A DNA stretch of 58,460 bases. Source: Lachnospiraceae bacterium. Lineage in GTDB: Bacteria; Bacillota; Clostridia; Lachnospirales; Lachnospiraceae. Positions 24,998 through 33,819 of this stretch are shown here, one piece after another. Location: contig JAAWAV010000013.1 of assembly GCA_022792335.1 (NCBI GenBank), positions 1 to 58,460 on the forward strand. Direction: 5' to 3'. How positions within the stretch are numbered: position 1 is the stretch's first letter; each line of letters opens with the position of its first letter. Under the pieces are notes generated by a model. It did not search any database. It had not been told where the DNA came from and worked only from the letters and a program-made list of their open reading frames with translations. The position numbers and the translations under genes are program-made.

Positions 24998-26323
24998 ATG
25001 AAAGAAAATAAAGAATTAAAGGAAGCCCTTGAGCTTTTGGAAAAGGAGAAAGATATCAGTAAAGAAACTCTTCTGGAAGCCATTGAGAATTCTTTGATTC
25101 AAGCGTGCAAGACCCATTTTGGGAAAGCCGACAATGTAAAGGCAGTCGTGGACAGGGAAACCTGCAATTTCTCCGTATATGCTGAACGTGAAGTGGTGGA
25201 GGAGGTAGAAGATCCGGTGCTCCAAATTTCTCTGGAGGGGGCCAGAGAGATAGATCCTCATCTGGGTATTGGCGATGTGGCCCAGATACAGATTAAATCA
25301 AAAGAATTTGGACGGATTGCCACTCAGAATGCCAAAAATGTAATTTTACAGAAAATCCGGGAAGAAGAGAGAAAGGTCCTTTTTAACCAGTATTATGGAA
25401 AAGAGCGGGAAGTAGTTACCGGAATTGTCCAGAGATATCTGGGGAGGAATGTGAGTATCAATCTTGGCAAAGTGGACGCCATGCTCAACGAGAATGAACA
25501 GGTCAAAGGAGAGACCTTTATGCCCACTGAGCGAATCAAGGTTTATATCCTTGAAGTGAAGGATACCACAAAGGGGCCTAGAATCCTGGTATCCAGAACC
25601 CATCCGGAGTTGGTAAAGAGGCTTTTTGAGTCGGAGGTGACGGAGGTCAAGGATGGTACGGTAGAAATTCGGAGTATTGCAAGAGAAGCGGGCTCCAGAA
25701 CGAAGATGGCAGTTTGTTCCAACGACCCCAACGTCGATCCGGTGGGAGCTTGCGTAGGGCTAAACGGAGCTAGAGTGGGAGCAGTGGTAGAAGAGCTTCG
25801 CGGGGAAAAGATTGACATCATTAACTGGAGCGACAATTCAGCGCTGCTCATTGAAAATGCTTTAAGCCCCGCCAAGGTTATTTGTGTAGTGGCTGACGAC
25901 GATGAAAAAACAGCCCAGGTGATTGTACCGGACTACCAGCTTTCTCTGGCGATTGGAAAAGAGGGGCAGAACGCAAGGCTTGCAGCCAGGCTGACTGGTT
26001 TCAAGATTGATATAAAGAGTGAGACTCAGGCAAGAGAATCCGGCCTTCTGGAGGAAATTGGATATGAGGAAGGCATGGAAGGCGAGTATGACAGCTATGA
26101 GGATTACGATTATGAAGAGGGCTATCCGGAGGAGGGCTACGTAGAAGGATATGAAGAAAGTTATCCGGAAGGCGGCTACACAGAAGATGGCTACGCGGAC
26201 GGCGAAGGAGGCGATTATGCAGACGGCGGCACTTATCCGGACGACAGTTACGGAGCGGAGGCTCCTTCGGAAACGGGGTATGAAGCAGAAGGCGACGCGG
26301 ACGGCGGCAATCTGCAGCAGTGA
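24998..26323 (+). CDS. nusA: transcription elongation/termination factor NusA with Tyr/Glu/Gly-rich tail
   Basis: A 441-aa protein. The N-terminal RNA polymerase-binding domain (1-125) is followed by S1 (about 130-200: [20 protein letters not shown]), KH1 ([15 protein letters not shown] ... [14 protein letters not shown]) and KH2 ([20 protein letters not shown] then [15 protein letters not shown]), ending near 350 as in B. subtilis NusA. Added to this is a tail of about 88 residues made almost only of Y, E, G, D, S, P and A, in repeats like EEGYPEEGY and [11 protein letters not shown]. The tail is very acidic, has few basic residues and is surely disordered. The core is intact, so elongation, pausing and termination roles should be normal. 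Confidence 0.96.
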   Translation: MKENKELKEALELLEKEKDISKETLLEAIENSLIQACKTHFGKADNVKAVVDRETCNFSVYAEREVVEEVEDPVLQISLEGAREIDPHLGIGDVAQIQIKSKEFGRIATQNAKNVILQKIREEERKVLFNQYYGKEREVVTGIVQRYLGRNVSINLGKVDAMLNENEQVKGETFMPTERIKVYILEVKDTTKGPRILVSRTHPELVKRLFESEVTEVKDGTVEIRSIAREAGSRTKMAVCSNDPNVDPVGACVGLNGARVGAVVEELRGEKIDIINWSDNSALLIENALSPAKVICVVADDDEKTAQVIVPDYQLSLAIGKEGQNARLAARLTGFKIDIKSETQARESGLLEEIGYEEGMEGEYDSYEDYDYEEGYPEEGYVEGYEESYPEGGYTEDGYADGEGGDYADGGTYPDDSYGAEAPSETGYEAEGDADGGNLQQ

Positions 26324-26345
26324 TTTTTAGCGGAGTGTGATTTTC

Positions 26346-26663
26346 ATGGGCGTAAAAAAGAAAATTCCACAGAGACAGTGCATAGGCTGCGGGGAAATGA
26401 AGAATAAGAAGGAACTGATTCGGATTTTGAAAACAGCCGAGGGGGAGATAATCCTGGATGCCACCGGAAAAAAGAACGGACGCGGCGCATATTTGTGTTT
26501 TAACAGGGAGTGTTTGGAGCGGGCGGTGAAAGGTAGAGGCCTGGAGAGGTCTTTTAAGATGCCGGTTTCCGCTGAGGTATATGAGAAACTCAGAAAGGAG
26601 CTGGAAACGGTTGAGAACGGACAGAGTACGGTCGCTTCTGAGCCTGGCCATGAAGGCCGGTAA
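26346..26663 (+). CDS. ylxR: YlxR family RNA-binding protein (DUF448)
   Basis: About 105 aa. The DUF448 core is clear: KIPQRQCIGCGEMKNKKELI, then GRGAYLCFNRECLERAVK. The fold binds RNA, and in related bacteria the protein interacts with RNase P or acts as a regulator. I start at the ATG 26346 after CGGAG; a GTG at 26337 lies too close to the ribosome site. The C-terminus overlaps the ylxQ start by about 50 bases. Confidence 0.9.
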   Translation: MGVKKKIPQRQCIGCGEMKNKKELIRILKTAEGEIILDATGKKNGRGAYLCFNRECLERAVKGRGLERSFKMPVSAEVYEKLRKELETVENGQSTVASEPGHEGR

Positions 26664-26919
26664 GCTGGTAAGCGGCGAGTTCCTAACAGAGAAAGCTGTT
26701 AAAACAGGAAAAGCCACGTTGGTGATAGCAGCAGAGGATGCGTCAGACAATACAAAGAAAATGTTCACGGATATGTGTACTTACTATAAAGTTCCTTTGT
26801 ACTTTTGGGGTAAAAAAGAGGACCTGGGCGCTGCCATCGGAAGGGAGTATCGGGCTTCTGTGGCACTGACGGACGCAGGTTTCCGGGATGCTGTGGTTAA
26901 ACAGATAAAAAGTGAGTAA
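26611..26919 (+). CDS. ylxQ: L7Ae/L30e-like protein YlxQ
   Basis: A 102-aa kink-turn RNA-binding protein of the L7Ae family: [39 protein letters not shown], then [18 protein letters not shown] choose a TTG start at 26611 (product begins [10 protein letters not shown]), preceded by AAAGGAG, because relatives begin in this way; the longer open frame reads backwards into ylxR. Overlap with ylxR by about 50 bases implies coupled translation. Confidence 0.88.
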   Translation: MRTDRVRSLLSLAMKAGKLVSGEFLTEKAVKTGKATLVIAAEDASDNTKKMFTDMCTYYKVPLYFWGKKEDLGAAIGREYRASVALTDAGFRDAVVKQIKSE

Positions 26920-26938
26920 TCAGACGGAGGTAGTAAGT

Positions 26939-29824
26939 ATGGCGAAAATGAGAGTGCATGAACTTGCAAAAGAAATAGATAAAAATAATAAAGACATTCT
27001 GGATGTGCTTCAGGCCAATGGGGTAAACGTCCAGAGCCCGCTCAGTGTGATTGACGATTATCAGGCAGATATCGTCAGGCAGGCGTATGCGCCGAAGCCT
27101 GAGCCAAAACCGGAACCGAAACCAGAGCCCAAGCCGGAGGCAGAGGCAGCGCCGAAAAAAAGAATTACAGCGGTCTTTCGATCCCAGAATAGTTCTCAGG
27201 CTGGAAAGAGCCGCCCGGGAGCCCGTCCTGCAGGACCGGCAGGGATGAGAAGGAGCGGGCAGCCGGCACGCTCAGGCGCAGCCGGTCAGGGGACCCGCCC
27301 GGCCGGAGGAGCTCCGGGGAGCCGGCCGGCCAGAGCGTCTGTTCGTCCGGTTGGTCCGAAGCCTGCTATGAAGCCGGCGCCTCAGGCAGCGGCGCCTGAG
27401 ACTGCGGCAAAGACGCCTGCACCTGAAACTGGAAAGAAGCCGGTGACAGGAGCAGAAGGGGCAGCGGAGGTAAGGACTCAGGCAGCGACACCTTCCAGAG
27501 GAGTGGACAGAAGAACTCTTTATAAGGAAGGACAAAACGTCTACAGAGACGGGCTGCATCCGCTTACAGAAAATTCCAGACGTCCGGCAGGAGATCGTCA
27601 GGGCCAGCGTCCTGGCGACGGAACGAGACGTCCGGCAGGGGAGCGTCAGAGTCAGCGTCCTGGCGATGGAACGAGACGTCCGACAGGAGAGAGAAGTACG
27701 GGCCGTTCTTATGGAGATAGGAATACGGGAAGGCCCTACGGCGACAGAAATGAAAGAGGCGGAGAGCGCTCCGGTGGGCAGCAGATGAACCGGGATGGGA
27801 GAAGAGGACCAGCGCGTCCCGGCGAGGGAAGAGGCAGCGCCCGTCCTGGAGAGAACCGGAAAGGCGGTTTTGCAGCTTCCGCTTCAGGCCTTGACAGCAC
27901 TCAGAAAACTCAGGGGAAACAGAAACAAAAAACGAGCAGCCGCCAGAGTGGAAAATATGACAAGAAGCAGGGAGAAGATTTTGAGAAGCGGATGCCGAAG
28001 CGGGGAACTAAAGCTCCCGCGAAGCCGGGAGTCAAAGGACCGGAGCAGAAGCAAAAGCCAGCGGTACCTGAGATTAAAACGATTGTGCTTCCTGAGGTTT
28101 TGACGATCAAGGAACTGGCAGATAAGATGAAACAGCAGCCTTCTGCTATTGTGAAAAAGCTGTTTATGCAGGGAAAGGTTGTTACCATTAATCAGGAAAT
28201 TGATTATGACACGGCTGAAGAGATTGCCATGGAGTTTGAGATTCTCTGTGAAAAGGAAGTCAAGATCAATGTGATCGAGGAGCTTTTGAAGGACATCGAG
28301 GATCCGGAGAGCAATATGGTTCCCCGTCCTCCCGTTGTCTGCGTCATGGGTCATGTCGATCATGGAAAGACGTCTCTTTTGGACGCCATCCGGGAAACCA
28401 ATGTCATTGCCAGAGAGGCCGGAGGAATTACGCAGCACATCGGCGCTTCTGTGGTGGAGATTTCCGGACAGAAGATCACATTCCTGGATACCCCTGGCCA
28501 CGAAGCCTTTACAGCCATGAGAATGAGAGGCGCACAGGCGACAGATATTGCGATCCTCGTAGTGGCCGCCGACGATGGCGTGATGCCTCAGACTGTGGAA
28601 GCCATCAACCATGCCAAAGCGGCAGGGGTGGAGATTATTGTGGCTATTAACAAAATTGATAAGCCCAGCGCAAATATTGACCGGGTAAAACAGGAACTGG
28701 CTGAGTATGAACTGGTGCCTGAGGACTGGGGCGGCAGCACTATTTTTGCGCCTGTCTCAGCCCATACCAAAGAGGGAATCGAGAATCTGCTGGAAATGAT
28801 TCTTCTGACGGCAGAGGTGAAGGAGCTGAAGGCCAATCGGGACAGAAGGGCCAGAGGCCTTGTGATTGAGGCGGAGCTTGACAAGGGTAAGGGTCCTGTG
28901 GCTACCATCCTGGTGCAGAAGGGGATTCTCCATGTGGGAGACGCCATTGCGGCAGGCCCCTGTTATGGTAAGGTCCGCGCCATGATGGACGATAGAGGAC
29001 GCCGGGTAAAAGAGGCAGATCCGTCTACGCCTGTGGAAATCCTTGGTCTGAACGACGTGCCCAGCGCCGGAGAGATCTTTGTCTCTCCGGAAACAGAAAA
29101 AGAAGCGAGAAGCTTTGCGGAGACCTTTATTTCCGAAGGCCGTGAGAAACTTCTGGACGATACAAAGGCAAAACTGTCCCTGGATGATCTGTTCAATCAG
29201 ATCAAGGCAGGCAATGTAAAGGAACTGGGAATTATCATCAAGGCCGACGTACAGGGGTCCGTAGAGGCAGTGAAACAGAGCCTTGTGAAACTCTCCAACG
29301 AGGAAGTGGTAGTGAAAGTAATCCACGGAGGCGTAGGAGCCATCAACGAGTCCGATGTGTCTCTGGCATCTGCTTCCAATGCGATCATTATCGGTTTCAA
29401 TGTCCGGCCAGACGCGATGGCTAAGTCTGTGGCAGAGCAGGAAAAGGTGGATATCCGTCTCTACAAGGTTATCTATCAGGCTATCGAGGATGTGGAAGCG
29501 GCCATGAAGGGAATGTTGGATCCTATCTTCGAGGAGAAAGTCATCGGTCATGCAGTGGTTCGCCAGACTTTCAAAGCTTCCGGCGTGGGTACAATTGCAG
29601 GTTCCTATATTCTGGACGGTAAATTCCAGAGAAACTGTAGCGTACGTTTGAGCCGCGACGGTGAACAGATTTTCGAGGGAGGGCTTGCGTCTCTCAGGCG
29701 GTTTAAAGACGATGTCAAGGAAGTGGCCAAGGGCTTTGAGTGCGGACTGGTATTTGAGGGATTCAATGATATCAGGGAGGACGACATGGTAGAGGCATAT
29801 ATCATGGAGGAAGTTCCCAGGTAA
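26939..29824 (+). CDS. infB: translation initiation factor IF-2
   Basis: A 961-aa GTPase that brings fMet-tRNA to the 30S subunit. The N-terminal IF2_N domain ([20 protein letters not shown]) is followed by a long disordered linker (about residues 50-385) with EPKPEPKP repeats and near-repeats of [15 protein letters not shown] second IF2_N motif, [20 protein letters not shown], comes before the G domain: GHVDHGKTS (about 471), DTPGHEAF and NKID. Domains II-IV end with the fMet-binding C2 part. ACGGAGGTAGTAAGT precedes the ATG. The linker is longer than in B. subtilis. YlxQ ends 20 bases upstream. Confidence 0.97.
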   Translation: MAKMRVHELAKEIDKNNKDILDVLQANGVNVQSPLSVIDDYQADIVRQAYAPKPEPKPEPKPEPKPEAEAAPKKRITAVFRSQNSSQAGKSRPGARPAGPAGMRRSGQPARSGAAGQGTRPAGGAPGSRPARASVRPVGPKPAMKPAPQAAAPETAAKTPAPETGKKPVTGAEGAAEVRTQAATPSRGVDRRTLYKEGQNVYRDGLHPLTENSRRPAGDRQGQRPGDGTRRPAGERQSQRPGDGTRRPTGERSTGRSYGDRNTGRPYGDRNERGGERSGGQQMNRDGRRGPARPGEGRGSARPGENRKGGFAASASGLDSTQKTQGKQKQKTSSRQSGKYDKKQGEDFEKRMPKRGTKAPAKPGVKGPEQKQKPAVPEIKTIVLPEVLTIKELADKMKQQPSAIVKKLFMQGKVVTINQEIDYDTAEEIAMEFEILCEKEVKINVIEELLKDIEDPESNMVPRPPVVCVMGHVDHGKTSLLDAIRETNVIAREAGGITQHIGASVVEISGQKITFLDTPGHEAFTAMRMRGAQATDIAILVVAADDGVMPQTVEAINHAKAAGVEIIVAINKIDKPSANIDRVKQELAEYELVPEDWGGSTIFAPVSAHTKEGIENLLEMILLTAEVKELKANRDRRARGLVIEAELDKGKGPVATILVQKGILHVGDAIAAGPCYGKVRAMMDDRGRRVKEADPSTPVEILGLNDVPSAGEIFVSPETEKEARSFAETFISEGREKLLDDTKAKLSLDDLFNQIKAGNVKELGIIIKADVQGSVEAVKQSLVKLSNEEVVVKVIHGGVGAINESDVSLASASNAIIIGFNVRPDAMAKSVAEQEKVDIRLYKVIYQAIEDVEAAMKGMLDPIFEEKVIGHAVVRQTFKASGVGTIAGSYILDGKFQRNCSVRLSRDGEQIFEGGLASLRRFKDDVKEVAKGFECGLVFEGFNDIREDDMVEAYIMEEVPR

Positions 29825-29848
29825 AAATCCCGGAAAGATTGGTGAAAC

Positions 29849-30319
29849 ATGCGTAAGAACAGCATAAAAAATATCCGTATCAACAGTGAAGTGCAACGGG
29901 AACTGAGTAATATCATCCGAACGGAAGTGAAGGATCCCAGAATCCACCCCATGACTTCTGTCGTGGCAGTATCTGTGGCTCCAGATTTGAAGTACTGCAA
30001 GGCTTATATCAGTGTTCTTGGAAATGAGGAAGCGGCGAAGGAAACTTTGGAGGGCCTTAAAAATGCCGTCGGCTATATTCGGCGGGCCCTTGCAGGTTCC
30101 CTGAACCTGAGAAATACCCCGGAGCTCACATTCATCCTGGATCAGTCTATCGAGTATGGGGTCCATATGACGAGACTGATTGATGAGGTGGTGGGAACGG
30201 AAGATCTACCGGAAGAGTCTCCGGAGGAACGGTTAGCCCGGGAGGGCGTGAAGGAAGTAGTGGGAGAAGAGTCCATGGAGAGAGAAGCAGAAAGGGGAGA
30301 GTTGGATGGAGAATCTTAA
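29849..30319 (+). CDS. rbfA: ribosome-binding factor A
   Basis: A 156-aa KH-fold factor for 30S maturation and cold growth. Core: INSEVQRELSNIIRTEVKDP, then LKYCKAYISVLGNEEAAKET and LRNTPELTFILDQSIEYGVH (1-115). After that comes an acidic tail of about 40 residues (EDLPEESPEERLARE and onwards), longer than in many relatives. It sits 24 bases after infB and overlaps nrnA by 14 bases. Confidence 0.94.
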   Translation: MRKNSIKNIRINSEVQRELSNIIRTEVKDPRIHPMTSVVAVSVAPDLKYCKAYISVLGNEEAAKETLEGLKNAVGYIRRALAGSLNLRNTPELTFILDQSIEYGVHMTRLIDEVVGTEDLPEESPEERLAREGVKEVVGEESMEREAERGELDGES

Positions 30320-31271
30320 GGAAATCCTGGGCCAGGCGAGAAAGATCGCCATTCTGGGCCATATAAGGCCGGATGGAGACTGTGTCGGAGCCTGTTTGGG
30401 CCTTAAAAATTATCTGGCAAGTCTAGCTCCGGAACTTTCTGTGCAGGTTTATCTGGGAGAAATCCCAGATTCTTTCTGCTTTCTGAAAGGCGCAGATGAG
30501 ATCAGCCATGATACTCTGGACGGCACGGTCTATGACCTGTGTATTGCTCTGGATACCAGCGACAGGGAACGGCTGGGAGACTTTGTATCCTATTTTGACC
30601 AGGCAGGAAAGACTGTCTGCGTCGATCATCATGTGACCCACCGGGAGTTTGCAGAAATCGTCCATGTATGTCCGGACGCCAGCGCTACCAGCGAAGTACT
30701 TTATACTCTGATGGAGGATAAACTGATAGATGCTTCTACGGCAGAGTGTCTTTACATGGGGATCATTCATGATACCGGAGTGTTCAAGCATTCCAATACC
30801 AGCGGGGAGACCATGCGGATTGCCGGAAAGTTGATGGAAAAGGGAATCGATTTTTCGTCGATTATTGACAGAACCTTCTATGAGAAAACCTACAAACAAA
30901 ATCAGATTCTCGGCAGGATGCTGACAGAGAGCGTTCTGTTCATGGATGGTCTCTGTATTTTTGCGGCAGTCCGGAAAAAGAATATGGATTTTTATCAGGC
31001 CAGAGCAAAAGATTTGGAAGGTATCATTGACCAGCTCCGGGTGACAAAAGGAGTAGAATGTGCGATTTTTCTTTGTGAGACAGCGCCCCAGGAATATAAA
31101 GTCAGTATGCGTTCCAACCATGTTGTGGATGTGAGCAAAATCGCCTCATTCTTTGGCGGAGGAGGTCATGTGCGTGCCGCAGGCTGTACCATGGCAGGTT
31201 CCGTCCATGATGTGATCAATAACCTGTCGAAACATATAGAACGGCAACTGATTGACGCCGGCCTTTGTTAG
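30306..31271 (+). CDS. nrnA: DHH/DHHA1 phosphoesterase, NrnA-like nanoRNase/pAp phosphatase
   Basis: A 321-aa protein. The DHH domain shows ILGHIRPDGDCVGACLGLKN (metal ligands H and DxD), ALDTSDRERLG and VDHHVTHREFA. The DHHA1 domain ends in ASFFGGGGHVRAAGCTMAG, the substrate-binding GGGH motif. In B. subtilis NrnA degrades 2-5-nt RNA and dephosphorylates pAp; its place after rbfA in this operon is conserved. Overlap with rbfA suggests coupled translation. Complete by length. Confidence 0.92.
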   Translation: MENLKEILGQARKIAILGHIRPDGDCVGACLGLKNYLASLAPELSVQVYLGEIPDSFCFLKGADEISHDTLDGTVYDLCIALDTSDRERLGDFVSYFDQAGKTVCVDHHVTHREFAEIVHVCPDASATSEVLYTLMEDKLIDASTAECLYMGIIHDTGVFKHSNTSGETMRIAGKLMEKGIDFSSIIDRTFYEKTYKQNQILGRMLTESVLFMDGLCIFAAVRKKNMDFYQARAKDLEGIIDQLRVTKGVECAIFLCETAPQEYKVSMRSNHVVDVSKIASFFGGGGHVRAAGCTMAGSVHDVINNLSKHIERQLIDAGLC

Positions 31272-31310
31272 GAGCGCAATAAGCTTTGTAGGAAAGGAAC
31301 GGAAAGAGGC

Positions 31311-32294
31311 GTGGACGGATTACTGAACGTGTATAAGGAGCGGGGCTTTACCTCCCACGATGTGGTGGCAAAGCTCCGCGGTATTTTGAAACAGAAAAAG
31401 ATCGGTCATACGGGGACGCTGGATCCGGAAGCGGAAGGCGTGCTTCCCGTCTGCCTTGGAAAGGCGACAAAAGTTTGCGGACTTTTGACAGACAAAGAGA
31501 AAGAATACCGTGCAGTGCTGCTTTTGGGGACGGAAACAGATACTCAGGATATTTTCGGGACTGTTTTGAAACGCAGCGTTTTGGAAGTGGACGAGGAGGC
31601 GGTGAGAGAAGCCATTATGAGCTTTGTGGGAGAATACGATCAGATTCCCCCCATGTATTCCGCCCTGAAAGTGGAAGGAAAAAAACTCTATGAGCTCGCC
31701 AGACAGGGAAAAGAGGTGGAGCGTCAGCCAAGAAGGGTGACAATTTATAAGATTATTATAGAAGAGGTGAAGCTTCCGCGGGTGGCGATGACGATAGGCT
31801 GTTCAAAAGGAACTTATATCCGGACGCTCTGTCATGATATCGGGAGGCGTCTGGACGTCGGCGGCTGTATGGAATCCTTAGTGCGGACAAGAGTGGCAGA
31901 TTTTTACTTGGAGCATGCAAAGACTCTTGAAGAAATTGAGGCTATGCGAAATACAGGGACGCTTGAGAGAGCAGTGACAGCCGTAGATACCTTGTTCCTT
32001 TCCTATCCGGCTTTTTTGGCAGCAGAAAATGAGAAAAAAAGGCTGTATAACGGAAACCCTGTGAGGGTAGAAGCGCTGGAGCAAAAAGGGAGAGATTCCG
32101 ACAGAGTTTCTGGAACTGTCCAGGAGGGGCAAAGAGAGTCCAGGACCGGGGGAGTGTCAGAACAGTGTCCGGAACGGATTCGGGTTTACGATTCAGAGGG
32201 GCGGTTTATCGGAATTTACTCTTACGACGGAAAAAGGAACGCTTATCGTCCTGAAACTTTGTTTTTTATGGAGCAGGCGGCGACAAAGGAGTAG
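31311..32294 (+). CDS. truB: tRNA pseudouridine(55) synthase TruB
   Basis: A 327-aa enzyme that makes pseudouridine 55 in the T-loop of tRNAs. Landmarks are the start LLNVYKERGFTSHDVVAKLR, catalytic HTGTLDPEAEGVLPVCLG (Asp about residue 39), PPMYSALKVEGKKLYELARQ and GTYIRTLCHDIG. A segment of about 35 residues near the C-terminus (QKGRDSDRVSGTVQEGQRES onward), rich in S, R, E and G, interrupts the PUA-like part and is longer than in most relatives. The start codon is GTG. It lies between nrnA and ribF with tiny gaps. Confidence 0.94.
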   Translation: MDGLLNVYKERGFTSHDVVAKLRGILKQKKIGHTGTLDPEAEGVLPVCLGKATKVCGLLTDKEKEYRAVLLLGTETDTQDIFGTVLKRSVLEVDEEAVREAIMSFVGEYDQIPPMYSALKVEGKKLYELARQGKEVERQPRRVTIYKIIIEEVKLPRVAMTIGCSKGTYIRTLCHDIGRRLDVGGCMESLVRTRVADFYLEHAKTLEEIEAMRNTGTLERAVTAVDTLFLSYPAFLAAENEKKRLYNGNPVRVEALEQKGRDSDRVSGTVQEGQRESRTGGVSEQCPERIRVYDSEGRFIGIYSYDGKRNAYRPETLFFMEQAATKE

Positions 32295-32296
32295 CT

Positions 32297-33226
32297 ATGA
32301 GATTGATTACCGGACAGACAGAACTATCCGTTAGTCGGCCTTCGGCCGTGACTCTCGGGAAATTTGACGGACTTCACAGGGGGCATAGGAAGCTGATTGA
32401 CAAAGTACTCCAGGCAGGAGAGGAAGGACTTCAGACGGTGGCGTTTACCTTTTCCAGGCCGCCGAAGGCATTTACGGAGGGGAAAGCAGAACCGGTACTT
32501 CTGACGAACCGGGAAAAACGCAACCATATGGAACGACTTGGCGTAGAGCTTCTGGTGGAATATCCATTTACTGAGGCGGTCTGTCATATGGAACCGGAAG
32601 AATTTATAAAACAGATTTTGGTAGAAGGACTTCAGGTAAAAAGAATCGTCACAGGTCCGGATTTTGGGTTTGGATATCGAAGGCGGGGAAATGTGGAATT
32701 ACTCTCACAGCTTTCTGCCGTCTACGGCTATGAGCTTACGGTGATGGAAAAAGAGCGAGATTCCTGTGGACAAGTTATCAGCAGCACCTTGGTTCGAAAG
32801 AAACTTTGCCTGGGACATGTGGAGCAGGCAAATGCACTGCTTGGGTATCCCTATACGGTGACTGGGGAAGTAGTCCATGGCAATCACCTGGGAAGAACCT
32901 TTGGGATGCCCACCATCAACCAGATCCCAGCGGAGGAAAAGCTTTTACCGCCAAACGGCGTCTATACTGCCGCAGTGGAAATCGATGGAACGATCTACAG
33001 GGGAGTTTCCAACGTGGGTTACAAACCTACGATTGAGGGGAACTATCCCAAAGGAGTAGAAACTTATATTTTTGACTTTAACAGAGATCTATACGGGAAA
33101 ACTCTGGACGTGCAGCTTTTCCGCTATCAGAGAGAAGAACAAAAATTTGCTTCTGTAGAAGAACTGAAGGCGCAGCTTGTGAGAGACGTAGAGGAAAGCC
33201 GGAGGTTTTTTGAGGCACAGAAATAG
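32297..33226 (+). CDS. ribF: bifunctional riboflavin kinase/FAD synthetase
   Basis: A 309-aa enzyme making FMN from riboflavin and then FAD. The N-terminal nucleotidyl-transferase domain shows VTLGKFDGLHRGHRKLIDKV (HxGH type) and IVTGPDFGFGYRRRGNVELL, with SSTLVRKKL. The C-terminal kinase domain shows GNHLGRTFGMPTINQIPAEE, LLPPNGVYTAAVEI and GVSNVGYKPTIEGNYPKGVE. It starts two bases after truB, a common pairing. Complete. Confidence 0.95.
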   Translation: MRLITGQTELSVSRPSAVTLGKFDGLHRGHRKLIDKVLQAGEEGLQTVAFTFSRPPKAFTEGKAEPVLLTNREKRNHMERLGVELLVEYPFTEAVCHMEPEEFIKQILVEGLQVKRIVTGPDFGFGYRRRGNVELLSQLSAVYGYELTVMEKERDSCGQVISSTLVRKKLCLGHVEQANALLGYPYTVTGEVVHGNHLGRTFGMPTINQIPAEEKLLPPNGVYTAAVEIDGTIYRGVSNVGYKPTIEGNYPKGVETYIFDFNRDLYGKTLDVQLFRYQREEQKFASVEELKAQLVRDVEESRRFFEAQK

Positions 33227-33249
33227 AGAGCAGAAACGGAAAATAACAG

Positions 33250-33278
33250 TTTACAATCAGAATCACATGTGTTATACT
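33250..33278 (+). promoter_or_regulatory. promoter of rpsO
   Basis: TTTACA, 17 bases, TATACT, just after ribF. A start near 33285 gives rpsO a leader of about 87 bases. Confidence 0.7.
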
Positions 33279-33284
33279 GTAGCG

Positions 33285-33371
33285 GTGTGAGTTGCGCCGG
33301 TGCTCAGTACTTGGAAGCTCCAACCTGTGCCGGGTATCAGGTGTGAAAAAAGAAATAAGGAGGAAACAGAT
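33285..33371 (+). promoter_or_regulatory. rpsO mRNA leader, possible S15 autoregulatory structure
   Basis: The leader contains a small hairpin TTGGA-AGC-TCCAA and G/C-rich segments (GCGCCGGTGC ... TGTGCCGGGT) before AAGGAGGAAACAGAT. S15 represses its own translation in several bacteria through different leader folds. This one is a candidate because the leader is structured and longer than needed, but I cannot match a known class. Confidence 0.35.
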
Positions 33372-33638
33372 ATGATTTCAAAGGAAAAGAAAGCAGAGAT
33401 TATTGAAGCCTATGGGAGAAAGCCTGGCGACACAGGATCTCCGGAGGTACAGATTGCGATTCTGACCGCCAGGATTTCAGAGCTTACGGAACATTTGAAA
33501 GTCAACCAGAAGGATCATCATTCCAGAAGAGGACTTCTGAAAATGGTAGGTCAGAGAAGGGGACTTCTTGATTATCTGAAGAGAAATGATATTGAGGCAT
33601 ACCGGAATCTGATCGCACGTCTTGGCATCAGAAAATAA
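33372..33638 (+). CDS. rpsO: 30S ribosomal protein S15
   Basis: 88 aa, complete: [20 protein letters not shown], then [40 protein letters not shown] and [18 protein letters not shown]. It binds 16S rRNA helices 20-22 and nucleates the platform of the 30S subunit. The ATG follows AAGGAGGAAACAGAT. It has its own promoter and a terminator before pnp, so it can be made separately from ribF and pnp. Confidence 0.97.
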   Translation: MISKEKKAEIIEAYGRKPGDTGSPEVQIAILTARISELTEHLKVNQKDHHSRRGLLKMVGQRRGLLDYLKRNDIEAYRNLIARLGIRK

Positions 33639-33658
33639 CAGTAAATCTAGGGAAACGT

Positions 33659-33687
33659 GGGGCTGTTTTGTGACAGCCCCTTTGTTT
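33659..33687 (+). terminator. intrinsic terminator after rpsO
   Basis: GGGGCTGT (33659-33666) pairs with ACAGCCCC (33673-33680), followed by TTTGTTT. Confidence 0.85.
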
Positions 33688-33712
33688 AGTAATAAAAGGA
33701 ACTCGTTGACCC

Positions 33713-33799
33713 GGGCGAAAATTGCATTCGAGACCACTGAAAAGGACAGATTTCAGAACGGAAATCTGTGTTTTTCAGTAGTTTCGATGTCTTTCGCCC
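33713..33799 (+). promoter_or_regulatory. long double-stranded leader hairpin of pnp
   Basis: An 87-base stretch folds back on itself in three steps: GGGCGAAA (33713-33720) with TTTCGCCC (33792-33799), ACTGAAAA (33736-33743) with TTTTCAGT (33772-33779) and ACAGATTTC (33746-33754) with GAAATCTGT (33761-33769). It ends 20 bases before the pnp start. In E. coli, RNase III cuts a leader stem of pnp and PNPase then represses its own mRNA. This element has the form expected for the same kind of control, though the sequence is unrelated. Confidence 0.6.
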
Positions 33800-33819
33800 C
33801 AAGAGAAAAGGAGAATTTT

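Noticed and set aside
27080-27720. CRISPR-like repeat array
   Set aside because: The repeats are in frame within infB, unevenly spaced and encode the Pro/Arg/Gly-rich linker.
28757-30166. 469-codon minus ORF opposite infB and rbfA
   Set aside because: Long open antisense frames are common opposite G-rich conserved genes; infB is intact on the other strand.
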